Source: Clostridium sp. AM49-4BH
Lineage (GTDB): Bacteria; Bacillota; Clostridia; Lachnospirales; Lachnospiraceae
DNA length: 28,918 nt
Assembly (NCBI RefSeq): GCF_003478335.1
Contig: NZ_QUFB01000038.1
Location: 1 to 28,918 of the forward strand
Direction: 5' to 3'
The translations under genes and the position numbers were made by a program. This document shows, one piece after another, positions 26,201 through 28,918 of the stretch. Numbering within the stretch: position 1 is the stretch's first letter; every line of letters begins with the position of its first letter. The notes under the pieces were generated by a model. That model was not told the origin of the DNA, did no database searches, and saw nothing but the letters and a program-made list of their open reading frames with translations.

Positions 26201-26264
26201 AGAAAATTATATGCTTTCTATGTCCGCATATGCTTTCCGGCTACACGATTATTCAAATGATTCC

Positions 26265-27056
26265 TTACATATTGCGGTTCTTCTCAGCGCAAGCATGCAT
26301 TGCGTCCATGACGATTCCACGAAGCCCGCCTTCCTCTAACACACGTACCGCATCAATGGTTGTTCCCGCCGGTGAACATACCATATCCTTAAGCTCACCC
26401 GGATGCTTTCCGGTTTCTAATACCATTTTAGCACTGCCAAGTACAGACTGTGCAGCGAACTGATAAGCCTGCGCACGAGGCATTCCCTCCGCTACAGCAG
26501 CATCTGCCATGGCTTCAATGAATAAGAAAACATATGCAGGAGAACTTCCACTAACCGCAATAACAGCATCCATAATCTTTTCGCTGATCACTTCTGCCTT
26601 TCCAAAGCTCTCCAAAATATCGCATACCTGTTTTAAATCCTCTTCTCCAACATTTGCATTTGGACATACCGCCGTAATTCCCTCACCAACTAACGCCGGT
26701 GTATTTGGCATCGTCCTAACAATCTTATGAGATCCACCAAATGCCTCTTCTACCCAGGCAACGGATTTGCCTGCTGCAATCGTAACAATAATCTGCTCCG
26801 AAGACACAACATCTTTGATCTCTGCAATTACCTCCGCATAATAAACCGGTTTCACTGCAAGCACGATAATATCTGCTTTTGCAGCCTCTTTGTTATCTAA
26901 AGTGACATTCACTCCATACTGTGCTGCTACCGTGTCAATCGTCTTTTGTGTCGCTGCCGTTGCAATGATTTCATTCTTAGGCAATAAACCTTTGCGCAGC
27001 ACACCACCGATCATCGCCTGTGCCATATTTCCAGCTCCGATAAATGCTAATTTCAT
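26265..27056 (-). CDS. proC: Pyrroline-5-carboxylate reductase
   Basis: A 263-residue NAD(P)H-dependent enzyme for the last step of proline synthesis. The Rossmann motif GAGNMAQAMIGG is at the N-terminus, with AVKPVYYAEV, MPNTPALVGEG and the C-terminal SGSSPAYVFLFIEAMADAAV also typical. Length is normal. The ATG at 27056 has AAGGAATGAG upstream. It lies between the ASKHA gene and the M23 gene on the minus strand. The gap to the ASKHA gene is nearly 200 bases and contains tandem repeats, so separate transcription is possible. Confidence 0.95.
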   Translation of the reverse strand: MKLAFIGAGNMAQAMIGGVLRKGLLPKNEIIATAATQKTIDTVAAQYGVNVTLDNKEAAKADIIVLAVKPVYYAEVIAEIKDVVSSEQIIVTIAAGKSVAWVEEAFGGSHKIVRTMPNTPALVGEGITAVCPNANVGEEDLKQVCDILESFGKAEVISEKIMDAVIAVSGSSPAYVFLFIEAMADAAVAEGMPRAQAYQFAAQSVLGSAKMVLETGKHPGELKDMVCSPAGTTIDAVRVLEEGGLRGIVMDAMHACAEKNRNM

Positions 27057-27155
27057 GTCTCATTCCTTCTTTCTGTCCAAGCCATTTTCGTGCATCTAAA
27101 ACCTCTATAAGGCTCACTACATAGTAGCACAAATCCCCTATGACAGGCAAGCATC

Positions 27156-27268
27156 CCACAGTGCAGCTGCAATATCAATGCCATGGCGCAATCGCTATAT
27201 TTATGCCACAGTGCAGCCGCAATATCAATGCCATGGCGCAATCGCAGCATCAACGCCATGGCGCAATT
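27156..27268. repeat. 50-bp tandem repeat overlapping the ASKHA stop codon
   Basis: Two 50-bp units (starting at 27156 and 27206) share CCACAGTGCAG and a 20-base core with GCCATGGC, and a partial third copy of the core begins at 27251. The stop codon of the ASKHA gene (27250-27252) lies at the edge of the third copy, so the last codons of that gene are repeat-derived. The cores contain the palindrome GCCATGGC. There is no spacer diversity typical of CRISPR. Confidence 0.8.
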
Positions 27269-28604
27269 TCCATAGAATCCATATATACCTGTGTAAATTT
27301 TGCCTGCTCTGCCAGTTCAATATGATGTATGTCTGCGATATGCTCCTGCAGCATATCTATAAATTTCGGGTCACATAACGCTTCGCCTGCTCCTTTTCCC
27401 GCTGCGTTCCCAACAAAAATGATTTTCTTATCATCAATAGAAGGTAAGAGTCCCATCTGTTTTGCACTGCCCGGATTGACAAATCCTCCAAAGACACCAG
27501 CAACGTACAGCTCCTGTATGTCCTCCACTGACACCACTGCCTGCTCTAATAACAACATCATGCCGCTCTGTATCGCTGCTTTCGCTAACTGCACAGAACG
27601 AATATCCTGCTGCGTCAATACAATATCGTCATACAGAACAAATTGTCTTTCTCCCTTAACATCCGTAGTCAGACAGTCCGCAAATGGTCTGGCACTGTTT
27701 ATCTGCATCGCTTCTTCACCAGAAAGCAGGCAACCATCCGATGTCATCACTTGATGGCGACGCAGAGCCGCAAGAAGATCTACCAATCCGGAACCACAGA
27801 TCCCTATCGGCTTCTGATCATTTTGTTCTCGAGCAGGCACCAAGGTAAGCTCGATATTGCCCGCACCACGAAACAGTTTCACCGCATTAATAACCCCTGC
27901 TCTCGCTCTCCTGCCATGCGAAATCCCTCTTCCCTCAAATGCCGGACCTGCGGCAGTAGAACACGCATACAGTGTTCCTCTGTTATTTAACAGAATCTCT
28001 GCGTTCGTTCCCAGATCAACCGCTAATTGGATTTTATCCGCATCCCACATCCGCAAATTCCCAAGCATTGCCGCAGCATCTGCGCCAACATGTGCCGCTA
28101 TGCCAGGCAATACTGTAATGGCTAACGTATTCCAGTCCTTCCAGCCAACATCTTTCCCCAATAACGTATAGCAGCCTTCATAAGCTGCCGAAAATGGAGC
28201 TCCCATCAGACCGGTAACGTCTTTTGCAAAAGAAGATGACACATGACCGTGTTTCCTACCACCGCCATTTGAACCGGTACAGTCTGCGCAAAAAGTGACT
28301 TCCATTTACAGATCAGTTTGCTGCCCATTTGGAAGATCTGCTCGCGTATACGCTGTACCAAAAGGTCGCCTCTTCCCTCTTTGACATGCATAAGCCGCAT
28401 CATAACATCACTGCCATAGGTTCCCTGTGCATTGTCTTCTGCTAACGTTGCTACCAGCTCACCATAAGAAGTATATAGATCAACCACCACCGTTGTCGTT
28501 CCAATGTCTACTGCCATCCATGGATCTCCTCCCGTTTGAAACTGCGTATCTATCGCTTGTCCTATTTTAGCGCTTTCGCGTGTAGAATTCTTTAAGATCA
28601 CCAT
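27250..28604 (-). pseudogene. ASKHA-domain protein (RACo-like, DUF4445-type), interrupted by one apparent 1-bp deletion
   Basis: About 450 residues if restored. The first part (28604 to about 28227) has MAVDIGTTTVVVDLY, the ATP-binding phosphate-1 loop of the actin-like ASKHA fold, and YGSDVMMRL. The second part continues KDVTGLMGAPF, LPGIAAHVGADA, AVDLGTNAEILL and a C-terminal IGICGSGLVDLL and VAGVFGGFVNPGSA, typical of reductive activators of corrinoid proteins. At 28227/28226, TTGCAAAAGAC would read TTG GCA AAA GAC with one G restored. The N-terminal 2Fe-2S ferredoxin domain of classic RACo is absent; a stop codon precedes the ATG, so this is a short form or N-terminal loss. Its corrinoid partner is not in the window. 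Confidence 0.75.
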
Positions 28605-28918
28605 CTCCTGTCACCTTCTTTCTATTGTTTTCTACCGAGAGAAAAAGTAATATTTCAAACTTCGCACATCCGAAGTTGCCATCTAGTCACATATTGCTTA
28701 CTATGTCAGTAAAACAATAGCTATTTTGCAGCTAATAAAGTAACTTATTCTGCCATCAAGAAACTAAGACAATTGCCGCAGAACGCAGAGTATTTACGTG
28801 ATTTCTTATTTTGTTAAGTCTCTGATGAATACATGCCTGAAGGATTGTCTGAGATGTCCCGGTTTAGCAAGGTATCATCCATTTTTGGACGGGACGCTTT
28901 CGCTACGATGCGCTACGT
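28605..28918. other. Non-coding right end with repeat copy B
   Basis: This 314-base stretch holds the upstream region of the ASKHA gene (AAGGTG and AGGAG binding-site sequence near 28605), repeat copy B, and about 90 bases that continue past the window. A plus-strand frame from ATG 28833 stays open to the edge but has no recognisable protein character. Confidence 0.5.
28653..28829. mobile_element. Diverged copy B of the MITE-like repeat, inverse to copy A
   Basis: Read on the plus strand, it follows the reverse complement of copy A: TTCAAACTTCGCACATC, CACATATTGCTTACTATGTCA, CTATTTTGCAG, TCTGCCATCA, AATTGCCGCA, TTTACGTGATTTCT and TTTTGTTAAGTCTCTGATGA, in the same order. Similarity stops after about 28829, where the second arm is missing or too diverged, so the copy seems truncated. 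Confidence 0.7.

Noticed and set aside
27156..27268. Possible CRISPR array
   Set aside because: The repeats are directly adjacent 50-bp units without unique spacers, and there are no cas genes.
28833..28918. Open plus-strand frame running off the right edge
   Set aside because: No ribosome binding site, low-information translation and it begins at the end of a repeat; too short to judge.

Overview
The window reads as chromosome from a low-to-mid-GC Gram-positive anaerobe, most likely a gut Clostridia member of the Lachnospiraceae type. Reasons: strong AGGAGG-like ribosome binding sites, a leucine T-box riboswitch, class II GalT, RecU, an oxygen-sensitive NrdD under tandem NrdR boxes, a LoaP-type NusG paralogue, and several short Clostridia-style membrane proteins. 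The genus cannot be named from sequence alone. Most genes are on the minus strand; only a broken GH2 gene and nrdD are on the plus strand.

Layout, left to right. (1) 1-3450 is a minus-strand accessory cluster. In transcription order it holds a small four-Cys protein, a 51-residue membrane peptide, a NusG/LoaP-like antiterminator with what looks like a second C-terminal KOW domain, a dynamin-like GTPase, and the start of another ORF cut by the window edge. A 26-bp palindrome precedes the cluster. (2) 3600-3825 is a nested fold-back element merging into an intrinsic terminator. (3) 3847-7868 is cca, a cytoplasmic GH13 alpha-glucan hydrolase and a small membrane protein. (4) 8067-11776 holds a large membrane-anchored protein of unknown function, a YfcE-type phosphodiesterase, RdgB and a membrane-anchored amidase. 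(5) 11971-12242 is a MITE-like near-palindrome with long terminal inverted repeats and a 5-bp target duplication. (6) 12322-15183 is a GH2 gene broken by three apparent 1-bp deletions. (7) 15276-19071 is promoter, T-box(Leu), leuA, galT and terminator. (8) 19247-21546 is two NrdR boxes and nrdD, without an adjacent nrdG. (9) 21550-28604 is a minus-strand run: recU, an RluA-family pseudouridine synthase carrying a 39-bp minisatellite, a two-TM protein, an RsmF-type rRNA methyltransferase, a frameshifted M23 peptidase, proC and a frameshifted ASKHA (RACo-like) gene. (10) A second, diverged copy of the MITE-like repeat lies at 28653-28829.

The genes mostly serve housekeeping roles: rRNA and tRNA maturation, nucleotide pools, proline and leucine synthesis, alpha-glucan and galactose use, and cell-wall hydrolysis. 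The most interesting parts are the LoaP/dynamin cluster, the two palindromic mobile-like repeats, and the five apparent single-base deletions in three genes. The deletions could be real gene decay or residual sequencing error. I found no tRNA, rRNA, CRISPR array or intact transposase.
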